From DATBLE01 sp963808815 (GTDB taxonomy: Bacteria > Actinomycetota > Thermoleophilia > Gaiellales > Gaiellaceae), in contig CAWEGI010000014.1 of assembly GCA_963808815.1 (NCBI GenBank), positions 347,207-411,206 of the forward strand: a stretch of 64,000 bases of DNA, in the 5' to 3' direction. The notes under the pieces are model-generated. The model searched no databases and was not told the DNA's origin. It was given only the letters and a program-made list of their open reading frames with translations. Both the position numbers and the translations under genes were made by a program. Of this stretch, positions 25,419 through 33,814 are shown one piece after another (the stretch's first letter is position 1; every line of letters starts with the position of its first letter).

Positions 25419-26585
25419 ATGCGGTTCTGGCAGCGGATCCACCCGCCGACACGTCCGGCTGCCTCCGGCGATGCTCCGGCGATCGGATCGACGCAGCTCG
25501 CGGAGCTGTCGACCGTGTTCGCGGCGCCCCGGTGGCTGCGGGACCTCGGCCGCACCGCCTGGCTGCTCGTCGGCGTGATGCTGCTCCTGGCCGGCCTGAC
25601 CTGGCTGCTCGGCGCTACGTACACGATCGGCGGGCCGATGGTCGCGGCGGGGATCGTGGCGACCGTCGCCTCGCCGCTGGTCGGAGCGCTTCAGCGACAC
25701 CGCGTCCCTCGTGCAGTCGGCGCGGTGCTCGTTCTCCTGCTGATCATCGCGGTGGCGATCACGGTCTTCGTCGTCGTCCTCGGAGGAATTCGGGCACAGC
25801 GGGACGACATCGCGGGCAACGCGAACTCGGCGGTTCAGAAGATCGGCAGCTGGCTCTCCGACCTCGGCGTCGACGACGCGGGCGTGTCGAGTGCCGAGAA
25901 CAACGTCACCACGACGACGCCCGACGTCATCTCCACGTTGACCAAGGGGATCCTCAACGGCATCAGGGGCCTCGCCTCGCTCGCCTTCGCGCTCTCCTTC
26001 GCGATGCTGGGCATCTTCTTCCTGCTCAAGGACGGGCCGCCCCTGCGAAGCTGGATCGACGGCCACATCGGACTACCGCAGGACGTCGCCCGCACCGTGA
26101 CGGGCGGCGTCCTGCGCTCGCTGCGCGGCTACTTCCTGGGCGTGACGATCGTCGCGGTCTTCAACGGGGTCGTGGTCGGGCTCGGAGCGCTGATCCTCGG
26201 CGTGCCGCTGGCGGGGACGATCGCGGTCGTCACCGCCATCACGGCCTACATCCCGTACATCGGCGCCTTCGTGTCCGGCGCCTTCGCCGTCCTGATCGCC
26301 CTGGGGGCCGAGGGAACGACCAAGGCGCTGATCATGCTCGTCATCGTGCTGCTCGCGAACGGCCTCCTCCAGAACATCTTCCAGCCTTTCGCGATGGGCT
26401 CGGCGCTGCACCTCCATCCGCTCGCGGTGCTGATCCTGACCATCGGCGCGGGCTGCATCTTCGGGATGATCGGACTCGTCCTGGCCGCCCCGCTGACCTC
26501 CGCGGCAGTGCACATCACCCAGGAACTCAGGCAGGCGAAGGCGGCGGCCGGACTTCAGGACGCCGCACACGCGCCGCCGGCCTGA
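25419..26585 (+). CDS. AI-2E family transporter (PerM/TqsA-like membrane protein)
   Basis: 388 residues from ATG 25419 (GTG 25413 is an alternative). The AI-2E family pattern is clear: paired helices (WLLVGVMLLLAGLTWLLGA, AVGAVLVLLLIIAVAITVFV), a long extracellular/amphipathic region, FFLLKDGPPLRSWID, LRGYFLGVTIVAVFNGV, and the C-terminal IPYIGAFVSGAFAVLIAL and LQNIFQPFAMGSALHLHPL blocks. Members export autoinducer-2 or act as Na+/H+ antiporters and other exporters. Nothing nearby indicates quorum sensing, so the substrate is open. Confidence 0.9.
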   Translation: MRFWQRIHPPTRPAASGDAPAIGSTQLAELSTVFAAPRWLRDLGRTAWLLVGVMLLLAGLTWLLGATYTIGGPMVAAGIVATVASPLVGALQRHRVPRAVGAVLVLLLIIAVAITVFVVVLGGIRAQRDDIAGNANSAVQKIGSWLSDLGVDDAGVSSAENNVTTTTPDVISTLTKGILNGIRGLASLAFALSFAMLGIFFLLKDGPPLRSWIDGHIGLPQDVARTVTGGVLRSLRGYFLGVTIVAVFNGVVVGLGALILGVPLAGTIAVVTAITAYIPYIGAFVSGAFAVLIALGAEGTTKALIMLVIVLLANGLLQNIFQPFAMGSALHLHPLAVLILTIGAGCIFGMIGLVLAAPLTSAAVHITQELRQAKAAAGLQDAAHAPPA

Positions 26586-26644
26586 CCGTCGGCCGCCGCC
26601 GAAGACCGCTGCGCCGGCAGCCGTGACGGCGTAGCGTTCTCCGC

Positions 26645-28330
26645 ATGGTGACGCCGGACGAGATCGGGGCCGTGGCGATCTTTGCCGGCCTGGACGCCGC
26701 CGCGCGCGAGCGGCTCTCCCGTGTGGCGGCAGACATCAGCCTCGTTCCCGGCGAGTGGGCCGTGCCGGAGGGCGGAGATCGGGCACTGTTCGCGGTGCTC
26801 GAAGGGCACCTCGAGGTCGTCAAGCTCATCGACGGGATCGAGCGACTGATCGGCCAGCGAAACCCGGGGGAGATCTGCGGGGAGATCCCGATCACGCTGG
26901 GAACGGCGTACCCCGCCGGGTTCCGGGCGACGGTTCCGTCGCGGGTGATGCGGATCGAGCCGAAGGACTACCACGCTGTGCTGGCCGAAGACCCGGATAT
27001 CGGCGTCCAGGTCGCGAAGCTCGCGTTCAACCGGATCGAACGAGGCCTGCAGACCCTCGCTGCCGAGCCGTCCGAGCCGCGCGCGGTCGTCGTGGGACGC
27101 CGCCTCGACCCTGCCTGCGCCGAGCTGCGGCAATTCCTCGACCGCAACCAGATCACATTCACGTGGGTTCAGCCCGAGGCACCCGACGCCGTCGAACAGT
27201 GGGGCGCCCGGTTGCCCCCCGAGGGGGACTGGCCGGTGGTCCGTGTCTTGGACGGCACAACCGCGGTGCGGCCTCGGCTCAGACGGGTGGCCGAGCTGCT
27301 CGGTCTCGTGACCGAGCCGTCTGCGGCGGAGTACGACACGATCGTCATCGGTGGAGGGCCCGCGGGGCTGGCGGCAGGCGTCTACGGAGCGTCGGAGGGA
27401 CTGCGGACGATCGTGATCGAGCGCGAGGCGCCCGGCGGCCAGGCCGGCGCGTCGTCGCGGATCGAGAACTACCTGGGCTTCCCGAGGGGCGTCTCGGGGC
27501 AGGTTCTGGCCGACCGGGCGTTCATGCAGGCGAGCGATCTCGGCGCGGAGATCCTCGTCACACGAACGGTCGAGCGCCTCGACGCCGTCACGCGGCAGGT
27601 GCACCTCGACGGCGGCGACGTCCTGCGCGGCCAGACGATCATCCTCGCGTGCGGCGTCTCGTGGCGGAAGCTGCCGGTCGAGGGCTCCGACCGCTTGCTC
27701 GGCAAGGGCATCTCGTACGGCGCCGCGCGCGGCGAGGCGCCGAGCACCCACGGCCTCGACGTCCACATCGTCGGCGCAGGCAACTCGGCGGGGCAGGCGG
27801 CCGTGCACTTCTCCACCCATGCCCGGAGCGTGACCATCCTCTGCCGCGGCGACGGACTGGAGAAGAGCATGTCGCGCTACCTGATCGAACAGCTCGAGTC
27901 ACGGTCGAACATCGGCGTGCTGAGCCGCACCGAGGTCGCGGCCGTGCACGGCGACGAGGCGCTGGAGGCGATCGACGTCCAGGACGGGTCCACCGGCGAG
28001 ACGCGACGGCTGGAGTCGGGCGGGCTCTTCATCCTGATCGGGGCGGACGCCGAGACGTCCTGGCTGCCGACCGAGATCGCGCTCGACCGCCACGGCTTCG
28101 TGCTCACCGGCGCCGACGTGCGGGCGGCGGGCCGCTGGGCGCTGGAACGCGACCCCTACCTGCTCGAGACCAGCATGCCCGGCATCTTCGCCTGCGGCGA
28201 TGTCCGGCTCGGCCCGGTGAAGCGGGTCGCCGCCGCGGTCGGCGAGGGCTCGATGGCGATCCAATTCGTGCACCAGTACCTGCGCGAGGCTGACCACAAG
28301 ACGGTGTCGGCCGCCGCTCTGCGAGCCTGA
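26645..28330 (+). CDS. Cyclic-nucleotide-binding domain fused to a thioredoxin-reductase-like flavoprotein lacking CxxC
   Basis: 561 residues. Residues about 5-130 form a cyclic-nucleotide-binding-like domain (AIFAGLDAAARERLS, PGEICGEIPITLG). A 70-residue linker with a thioredoxin-like flavour follows. Residues about 230-550 are thioredoxin-reductase-like: FAD motif VIGGGPAGLAAGVYGASEG, NAD(P)H motif VHIVGAGNSAGQAAV, and FACGDVRLGPVKRVAAAVGEG. Where thioredoxin reductase has CATC, this protein has GAAR (ISYGAARGE), so it cannot reduce thioredoxin by the usual mechanism. Similar fusions are widespread in actinobacteria with unknown substrate. It is convergent with the antiporter gene, with no bases between the stops. 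Confidence 0.9.
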   Translation: MVTPDEIGAVAIFAGLDAAARERLSRVAADISLVPGEWAVPEGGDRALFAVLEGHLEVVKLIDGIERLIGQRNPGEICGEIPITLGTAYPAGFRATVPSRVMRIEPKDYHAVLAEDPDIGVQVAKLAFNRIERGLQTLAAEPSEPRAVVVGRRLDPACAELRQFLDRNQITFTWVQPEAPDAVEQWGARLPPEGDWPVVRVLDGTTAVRPRLRRVAELLGLVTEPSAAEYDTIVIGGGPAGLAAGVYGASEGLRTIVIEREAPGGQAGASSRIENYLGFPRGVSGQVLADRAFMQASDLGAEILVTRTVERLDAVTRQVHLDGGDVLRGQTIILACGVSWRKLPVEGSDRLLGKGISYGAARGEAPSTHGLDVHIVGAGNSAGQAAVHFSTHARSVTILCRGDGLEKSMSRYLIEQLESRSNIGVLSRTEVAAVHGDEALEAIDVQDGSTGETRRLESGGLFILIGADAETSWLPTEIALDRHGFVLTGADVRAAGRWALERDPYLLETSMPGIFACGDVRLGPVKRVAAAVGEGSMAIQFVHQYLREADHKTVSAAALRA

Positions 28331-29932
28331 TCAGCGGTCCAGGCGTGAGAGCTCGAGGTCGAGGTCGCGCTCGACGCGCCGCATCACCTCGTCGCTGATC
28401 TCGCCGGTGTTGCGTAGCTCGACCACGGCGTGCCGCTCCGCTTCGAGCAGCTCGCGCCGGAGTTTCTGGTACTTCGCCGAGCGCTTCTCGATCTTCCCGT
28501 CACCGTCGGGGTCGATGCGTGCGTTGAAGCGATCGATCCGGAAGCGGTAAAGCGCGCGCAGCCGCTCCGCCGTGTCGTCCAGCACCCATTCGTCCGCGGC
28601 CAGCTCCTCGAGCCGTTCGAGGGCGGCCTCGGCGGCGCGGATCCGTGCGAGCGCCTCCTCGGCCTCGGTATCGGTGTCGTCTGCCTCCAGCCGCAGCGCG
28701 TGGATCACCGCGGGCATCGACAAACCCTGGCCGACGAGCGTCCCGAGCACGACCGCGAACGCGAAGAAGACGATCAGGTCGCGCCCGGGGAACGGCGCCC
28801 CCGCGTCGGTCTCGAGCGGGACGAGCAGTGCCGCCGCGATCGTCACCGCTCCGCGCATGCCGGCCCAGGCGATGAATGCCGGGTACCGCCACGGGGGGGA
28901 CGGGTCGCGCTCGCGAATCCGCGGAAACAGCCAGCGCGGCAAGTAGGTCGCCGGAAAGACCCAGATGATCCGCAGGACGATCACCGCCAGCACGATCACG
29001 ACCGCCTGCCCGACGAGCGACCATGCCCCGTGCCCCGACAGCCCGTCGAGTACGGGGCGCAGCTGCAGCCCGACGATGCCGAACAGCAGCACGTTGAGCA
29101 GGAACGTCAGTACGCTCCAGAACCCCTCGCCCTGCAGACGCGTCTGCACCGTGGTCAGCTCGGGCGTGTACCAGCCCATGTATACGCCCGCGGTGACGAC
29201 CGCGAGCACCCCGGAGACCCCCAGCGCCGCCGCGGGAAGGAAGGCGAAGTAGCCGGTCAGGAAGGCGATCGTCACCTCCAGCGGCGGGTTGTCGAGCACA
29301 CGACGAACCCGCCGGATCGGGTAGCCGACCGCGAGCCCGACCGCGATTCCGCCGACGATGCTGACCACGAGGTGCCAGCCGGCGTCCCACACAGAGAACG
29401 AGCCGGCGACCGCAGCGACGATCGCCGTCCGCAACAGCACGAGCGCGGTCCCGTCGTTGACGAGGCTCTCGCCCTCGATGATGTCGATCAGCCGGCGGGG
29501 GACGCCGAGTCTGCGTCCGATTGCACCCGCGGCGATGGGATCGGTCGGGGAGACGACCGCGCCGAGGACGAACGCCTCGGCCCAGCCGAGCTCGGTGATC
29601 GCGTGCGCGACCACGGCGACCCCGCACGTCGTCAGCAGCACCAGCCCGATAGCCAGCAGCGAGATCGGCCGCAGGTTGAACCGCAACTCGCGCAGCCCCG
29701 TGGAGTACGCCGCCTGGTAGAGGAGCGGCGGCAGCACGCCGATCAGGACCACTTCCGGCGGCATGGTCACCTTCGGCACGCCGGGCCCGAACGCGAGCAG
29801 CAGCCCGCCGAGGACGAGCAGGATCGGATAGGGGATCCGGAGAGGACCGGCGAGGATCAAGAGCGCCGCGCCGACGACCAGCAGCGCGAGTAACTGGAGC
29901 TCCTGACGGGTGCCGAACTCGAAGATCACCAT
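28331..29932 (-). CDS. Na+/H+ antiporter, CPA1 (NhaP/NHE-like)
   Basis: 533 residues. Twelve or so membrane helices with CPA1 motifs: VLPPLLYQAAYSTGLREL in helix 2-3, VVSPTDPIAAGAIGRRLG (the ion-binding Asp), IEGESLVNDGTALVL, and AWAGMRGAVTIAAAL. A cytosolic tail of about 110 residues is charged and helical and contains a DPDGDGKIEK loop resembling the first nine positions of a calcium-binding EF-hand. It exchanges Na+ (or K+) for H+ across the inner membrane. It is followed on the same strand by nothing closer than the FAD fusion's opposite-strand stop. Confidence 0.92.
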   Translation of the reverse strand: MVIFEFGTRQELQLLALLVVGAALLILAGPLRIPYPILLVLGGLLLAFGPGVPKVTMPPEVVLIGVLPPLLYQAAYSTGLRELRFNLRPISLLAIGLVLLTTCGVAVVAHAITELGWAEAFVLGAVVSPTDPIAAGAIGRRLGVPRRLIDIIEGESLVNDGTALVLLRTAIVAAVAGSFSVWDAGWHLVVSIVGGIAVGLAVGYPIRRVRRVLDNPPLEVTIAFLTGYFAFLPAAALGVSGVLAVVTAGVYMGWYTPELTTVQTRLQGEGFWSVLTFLLNVLLFGIVGLQLRPVLDGLSGHGAWSLVGQAVVIVLAVIVLRIIWVFPATYLPRWLFPRIRERDPSPPWRYPAFIAWAGMRGAVTIAAALLVPLETDAGAPFPGRDLIVFFAFAVVLGTLVGQGLSMPAVIHALRLEADDTDTEAEEALARIRAAEAALERLEELAADEWVLDDTAERLRALYRFRIDRFNARIDPDGDGKIEKRSAKYQKLRRELLEAERHAVVELRNTGEISDEVMRRVERDLDLELSRLDR

Positions 29933-29967
29933 GAGCTGCGACCCCTGATCACACTACAAGTCGCTGG

Positions 29968-31413
29968 TCAGGGCGCCTCGGCGGCGGGCTCGGGCACGCC
30001 CGCGAGTTGACCGCCCGGGCACTGCTCGGCCTTGACCGGGCGCCGCGGGTTGACGATTCCCACGAGCCCGGCCACCCCGCCGGCGGCGACGAGCGCCGCG
30101 CAGATCGCCATCGCCACGTGGAACGCGTGCACCGACTCGGCGTTCGGAGCGAACGTGTCACCGGTCAGCGCACCCGCGACCACGACGCCGACCAGCGCCA
30201 CGCCGACCAGCCCGGCCACCCGGGCGACGGCGTTGTTGATCGCGGAGGCGATGCCGGCGTCCGTTTCGTCGGCATCGGCCAGCACCGTCGCCGTCAGCGG
30301 CGAGACGGTGGCGGTCAGGCCCACGGCGAACAGGAGCAGCGCCGGGAGCAGGTCGGTGAGGTACGAGGGGTGCATACCCACCCGCAGCAGGAGCAGGATG
30401 CCACCGGCGGCGACGAGCGGCCCGAAGCCCATGAACAGCCTCGGCCCGTGTCGGTCGGCGAGCGCCCCGAAGCGGCGCGAGAACGCGAACATCACGATCG
30501 TCACCGGCACGGTCGTCAGCCCGCTCTGTACCGCCGAGTACCCTGCGACCTCCTGGAGATAGATGACGAGGAAGAAGAAGAGGATGGCGACGCCTGCGTA
30601 CATCGAGAGCGTTTCGGCGTTGCCGACCGCGAAGTTGCGACGCGAGAACAGCTCGAGCTTCAGCATCGGCTCCGCCGTCCGCCGCTCGTAGACCAGGAAG
30701 GCCGCGAAGATTGCGACGCCGGCCACGAGCGGAATCCAGATCAGGGGGCTCGACCAGCCGTGGCGGGGCTGCTCGATCAGCGCGAAGACGAACCCACCCA
30801 GCCCGAGCATGCAGAGCAGCGCGCCGACGACGTCCACCTTTCGGCCCGCGACGCGTGCCGTCGGCGGAACGGCCGCGAGCACGAGCACCACCGTGGCTGC
30901 GACCGGGAGCACGTTGATCGCGAACACCCAGCGCCAGGAGGCGTGGTCGACGATCACCCCGCCGAGCAGCGGGCCGACGAGCGCCGCGATCCCGCCCCAG
31001 GCGGTCCAGCTGCCGATCGCGGCCGCCCGCTGGCCCGTCGGGAACGCGGCGACGATGATCGCGAGCGCGCTCGGCGTCAGGAGCGCTCCCGCCGCGCCCT
31101 GAAGGGCCCGTGCGGCGATCAGCACCTCGATCGTCGGCGCCAGCGCGCACGCGACCGAGAACACGCCGAACCCCGCAACGCCGAGCGTGAAGATGCGCCG
31201 CTCGCCGTAGATGTCGCCGAGCGAGCCGCCGATCAGGATCAGCGAGCCGAGCGAGAGCAGGTAGGCATTCGCCACCCACTGCTGCGCCGAGAGCCCGCCG
31301 CCCAGGTCGCGCTCGATCGACGGCAGCGCAACGTTGACGATCGTCCCGTCCAGCATTGCCACCCCCGAGCCGACGATTGCGGCGGCGAGCGTCAGCCGCT
31401 GCGTGCGGCTCAA
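29968..31413 (-). CDS. MFS drug exporter, DHA2 family (14-helix type)
   Basis: 481 residues. TTG 31413 is taken as start because it precedes SRTQRLTLAAAIVGSGVAML, the usual beginning of DHA2 transporters, and lies 20 bases after the upstream stop; in-frame codons up to 31710 overlap the DUF5996 gene and have no family match. Motifs: DGTIVNVALPSIERDL in helix 1, GSLGDIYGERRIF (motif A), and GPLLGGVIVDHASWRWVF (motif C). Likely exports drugs or metabolites by proton antiport. It is probably the last gene of the operon 32699-29968 (small ORF, ZnF-UBP, DUF5996, MFS). Confidence 0.88.
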   Translation of the reverse strand: MSRTQRLTLAAAIVGSGVAMLDGTIVNVALPSIERDLGGGLSAQQWVANAYLLSLGSLILIGGSLGDIYGERRIFTLGVAGFGVFSVACALAPTIEVLIAARALQGAAGALLTPSALAIIVAAFPTGQRAAAIGSWTAWGGIAALVGPLLGGVIVDHASWRWVFAINVLPVAATVVLVLAAVPPTARVAGRKVDVVGALLCMLGLGGFVFALIEQPRHGWSSPLIWIPLVAGVAIFAAFLVYERRTAEPMLKLELFSRRNFAVGNAETLSMYAGVAILFFFLVIYLQEVAGYSAVQSGLTTVPVTIVMFAFSRRFGALADRHGPRLFMGFGPLVAAGGILLLLRVGMHPSYLTDLLPALLLFAVGLTATVSPLTATVLADADETDAGIASAINNAVARVAGLVGVALVGVVVAGALTGDTFAPNAESVHAFHVAMAICAALVAAGGVAGLVGIVNPRRPVKAEQCPGGQLAGVPEPAAEAP

Positions 31414-31432
31414 GCTGTACCGGGGACGGGCT

Positions 31433-32365
31433 TCAGCCTGCCCCCGGGGCCGTTGTCGGGGGACACCAGGACGAGATGAGCTCGTCCCGGTTCCAGCCGG
31501 CGGCGTCGGCGCCCGCTTCGTACGCGCTCTGGAGGAAGTCGAGCAGCGTCGCCTTCGGGTCGTCCGACGTGCGCACGTGCTCGTACGGCAGCACCGCGAG
31601 CGAGCTTCCGCCCAGCTCGACCCAGCGGACCCGGCCGGCGGGGGAGAGCTGGCGGCCGCGCAGCTCGGCCGGCTCCGGTGCCGTGTACGAGTAGTAGGCG
31701 GGCTCGGCAATGTTCTGGTCGCCTGCCCAGAAGCCGAACGAGACGACCTCGTGCGTGTACGCCTCCCTGGTCACCGGGTCCGCCTCGGGCTGCACCGGCG
31801 CCCGGCGACCGCTGAAGCGGGTCAGCGCCAGGTCGAACGAGTGCCAGAACAGGTGCACGGGGCTCTGCTTCCCGCAGAACCAGCCGGCGAACTCCTCCAG
31901 TACCTCCCCGCTCCAGTCCAGCACGCGCCAGAAGCGCTCGACCGCCTCGGCGTCGTACGAGCGGTGCTCCTCGTCCTCGGCGAAGGGCGTCGCCATCGGC
32001 ACGCCGAAGGGCTTCTCCACGATCGTGACGTCCACGCCCAGGGCGGCCAGCATCGCGTGGAGCTGCCGGTCGAAGGCGGCCACCGACAGGCCGTCGACGA
32101 GCGCGAACGACTCCTCCGCCCGGGCGGTCTCGACCACCAGCCGGTGGGTCGCGAAGTCGAAGCGGATCTCGAACGGCGTGCCGTCGGAGGCGTGAAGCAG
32201 CCGCGTGGTCAGCCCGTGGACGTCGAGGTAGAGAGCGACGTGCCACCAGTGGTTCTTGGGCGGCGCCGACGCCAGCTTCACCTTCCCGACGATCTGCACC
32301 CAGAGATGAAGCGTCTCCTTCGTCGGCCGCCACTCGGGATAGGGAAGCGGCGGCAGTTGAGTCAT
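31433..32365 (-). CDS. DUF5996 family protein
   Basis: 310 residues from ATG 32365, overlapping the ZnF-UBP stop by ATGA. The recognisable family start LPYPEWRPTKETLHLWVQIVG is followed by WWHVALYLDVHGLTT, FWHSFDLALTRFSG and a C-terminal AYYSYTAPEP / GGSSLAVLPYEHVR block. The domain is uncharacterised; it is soluble, rich in conserved aromatic residues and has no signal peptide. Coupling with a ZnF-UBP protein and an MFS exporter gives no clear role. Confidence 0.85.
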   Translation of the reverse strand: MTQLPPLPYPEWRPTKETLHLWVQIVGKVKLASAPPKNHWWHVALYLDVHGLTTRLLHASDGTPFEIRFDFATHRLVVETARAEESFALVDGLSVAAFDRQLHAMLAALGVDVTIVEKPFGVPMATPFAEDEEHRSYDAEAVERFWRVLDWSGEVLEEFAGWFCGKQSPVHLFWHSFDLALTRFSGRRAPVQPEADPVTREAYTHEVVSFGFWAGDQNIAEPAYYSYTAPEPAELRGRQLSPAGRVRWVELGGSSLAVLPYEHVRTSDDPKATLLDFLQSAYEAGADAAGWNRDELISSWCPPTTAPGAG

Positions 32366-32637
32366 TCGAGGACGAACGCGACCTCGTCGACGAAGCACCA
32401 GCTCCAGTCCTCGCCGGGCTCCGCCGAGCGGGCGATCGGATGTCCCGCCTCGTGCGCGTGCTTCGACGCGTGCCGGTTCGGCGACGAGTCGCAGCAGCCG
32501 ATCTTCCCGCAGATCTCGCACATGCGGAGGTGGAGCCAGCGCCCGCCGCTCGCCAGGCAGTCCTCGCAGCCCGCGATGGTCTCGGGGAGCTCCGTGACCT
32601 GGATCTGGTCGAGGTGAGCGCAGACGGGCGTGGCCAT
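32362..32637 (-). CDS. Small UBP-type zinc finger protein
   Basis: 91 residues that are essentially one ZnF-UBP domain. The ligand ladder is visible: C6..H8, C24..C27 (GCEDCLASGG), C40..C43 (CEICGKIGCC), C48/C49, then H56, H60 and H66 in RHASKHAHEAGHP. In eukaryotes this domain binds the ubiquitin C-terminus; in bacteria the ligand is unknown. Start ATG 32637 overlaps by one base the stop of a 20-codon upstream ORF, and its stop overlaps the DUF5996 start. Confidence 0.9.
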   Translation of the reverse strand: MATPVCAHLDQIQVTELPETIAGCEDCLASGGRWLHLRMCEICGKIGCCDSSPNRHASKHAHEAGHPIARSAEPGEDWSWCFVDEVAFVLE

Positions 32638-32699
32638 CAGGCGAACCGCTGCACGAATGCCGGCGTGAGAGTCGAGAAAACGAGGGTGGTGGCGGTCAT
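32637..32699 (-). CDS. Candidate 20-residue leader peptide upstream of the ZnF-UBP gene
   Basis: ATG 32699 has a very strong GGAGGAGGAG ribosome-binding site. The reading frame MTATTLVFSTLTPAFVQRFA ends in a TGA that overlaps the next ATG by one base (TGATG), the classic coupling arrangement. A TAAGAT -10-like box lies just upstream (32716-32721). It is either a genuine small protein or a coupling device that feeds ribosomes to the zinc-finger gene. No -35 element is obvious. Confidence 0.5.
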   Translation of the reverse strand: MTATTLVFSTLTPAFVQRFA

Positions 32700-32771
32700 G
32701 CGCTCCTCCTCCGGCATCTTATGTACCGCTCGTTGCTCTACCACCGGGGGCAGATTGTCCGCGGGGTGTGA

Positions 32772-33804
32772 TCACCGCCCACGCTCGACAGGCCAGCGCG
32801 CCACGATCTCGCGGTCGCGAACGGCCACCAGCTCGTCGGCGAGGTTGACGGCGAGGCAGACGTGGTTGGGCACGATCCGCACTTGCTGTCCGAGCTCGAG
32901 CTCGGACGCCGCCGGCCGGCTCGACGTAGCCGTGCTCCTCGTCCAGCCGCACGATGCGCGCCCCGGGCGACTCCAGGACCAGGCCGAACCCGTCGCCGGC
33001 GGCCTCGGAGCTGAGCGCCTTGCTCCCCGCGTCGACGATCACGCGGCCGTTGCGCCGGCTGACGACCGTGGCGGCCACTGCCAGGGCGACCTGGTCGAGC
33101 GAGGCCGCGCCGGCCCGGATCGTGTTCCGGTCGTTGAAGGCGTACGTGCCGACGCGGTATTCGGTGACGAGGGGACGGAGGCCGCCGGAGCTCCACATCG
33201 TCGGGGTCCCGCCGGCCGACACCGTCTCCACCTCCAGCCCGCCGCTCCGGATCCGGGCGACAGCCTCCTCGAGGAAGGCGTGTGCTCCGGGCGGCGACGG
33301 GAAGGTGAGCAGGCCGTCGAAGCGCAGTCCCGGCGTCCGGGCGATCTCGTCCGCGAGCCCGGCCGCCTCCCCCGGCGAGCCGACACCGGTCCGCCCCAGG
33401 CCGGTGTCGCAGTCGACGAGCACGCCGAGCTCGCGGCCCGCCCGGCCCGCCGCCCCGCTCAGGCCCGCGAGCAGCGCCGCGTCGTCGACGGAGACACGCA
33501 GGTGTGCCCTCCCGAGCAGCGAGGCCAGCCGCTCGAGCTTGGGCTCGCCGACGACGTTGTACGGCACGAGGACGTCGTCGATCCCGGCGTCGACCATCAC
33601 CTCTGCTTCGTGCAGGGTCTGGCACGTGATGCCGCGGGCGCCGAGCGCGACTTGCCACCGGGCGATCTCGACGCACTTGTGCGTCTTCACGTGCGGCCGG
33701 TTCGCCAGACCGGCCCGATCGCAGTGGTCCTGCCATCGCGCGAGGTTCGCCTCCAGCCGGTCCAGGTCGACGACCAGCGCCGGCGTGAGGACGTCGAGGG
33801 TCAC
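32772..33804 (-). pseudogene. D-threonine aldolase/alanine-racemase-fold PLP enzyme with a frameshift
   Basis: Starts at GTG 33804 with LDVLTPALVVDLDRLEAN and the PLP-Lys motif RPHVKTHKC near residue 38, then VDCDTGLGRTGVGSP and SAGGTPTMWS, as in D-threonine aldolase-like proteins. The frame breaks near 32905-32925 after EEHGYVEPAGG; another frame resumes with ELELGQQVRIVPNHVC, the family's metal-binding PNHxC end, to TGA at 32772-32774. The total length is one base off a multiple of three, so a single indel explains it. It is the last gene of the sugar operon, 10 bases after the ATPase stop. It may act on a D-amino or 3-hydroxy-amino acid attached to the imported sugar (inference). Confidence 0.83.
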
Positions 33805-33814
33805 GCGGCCCGTC

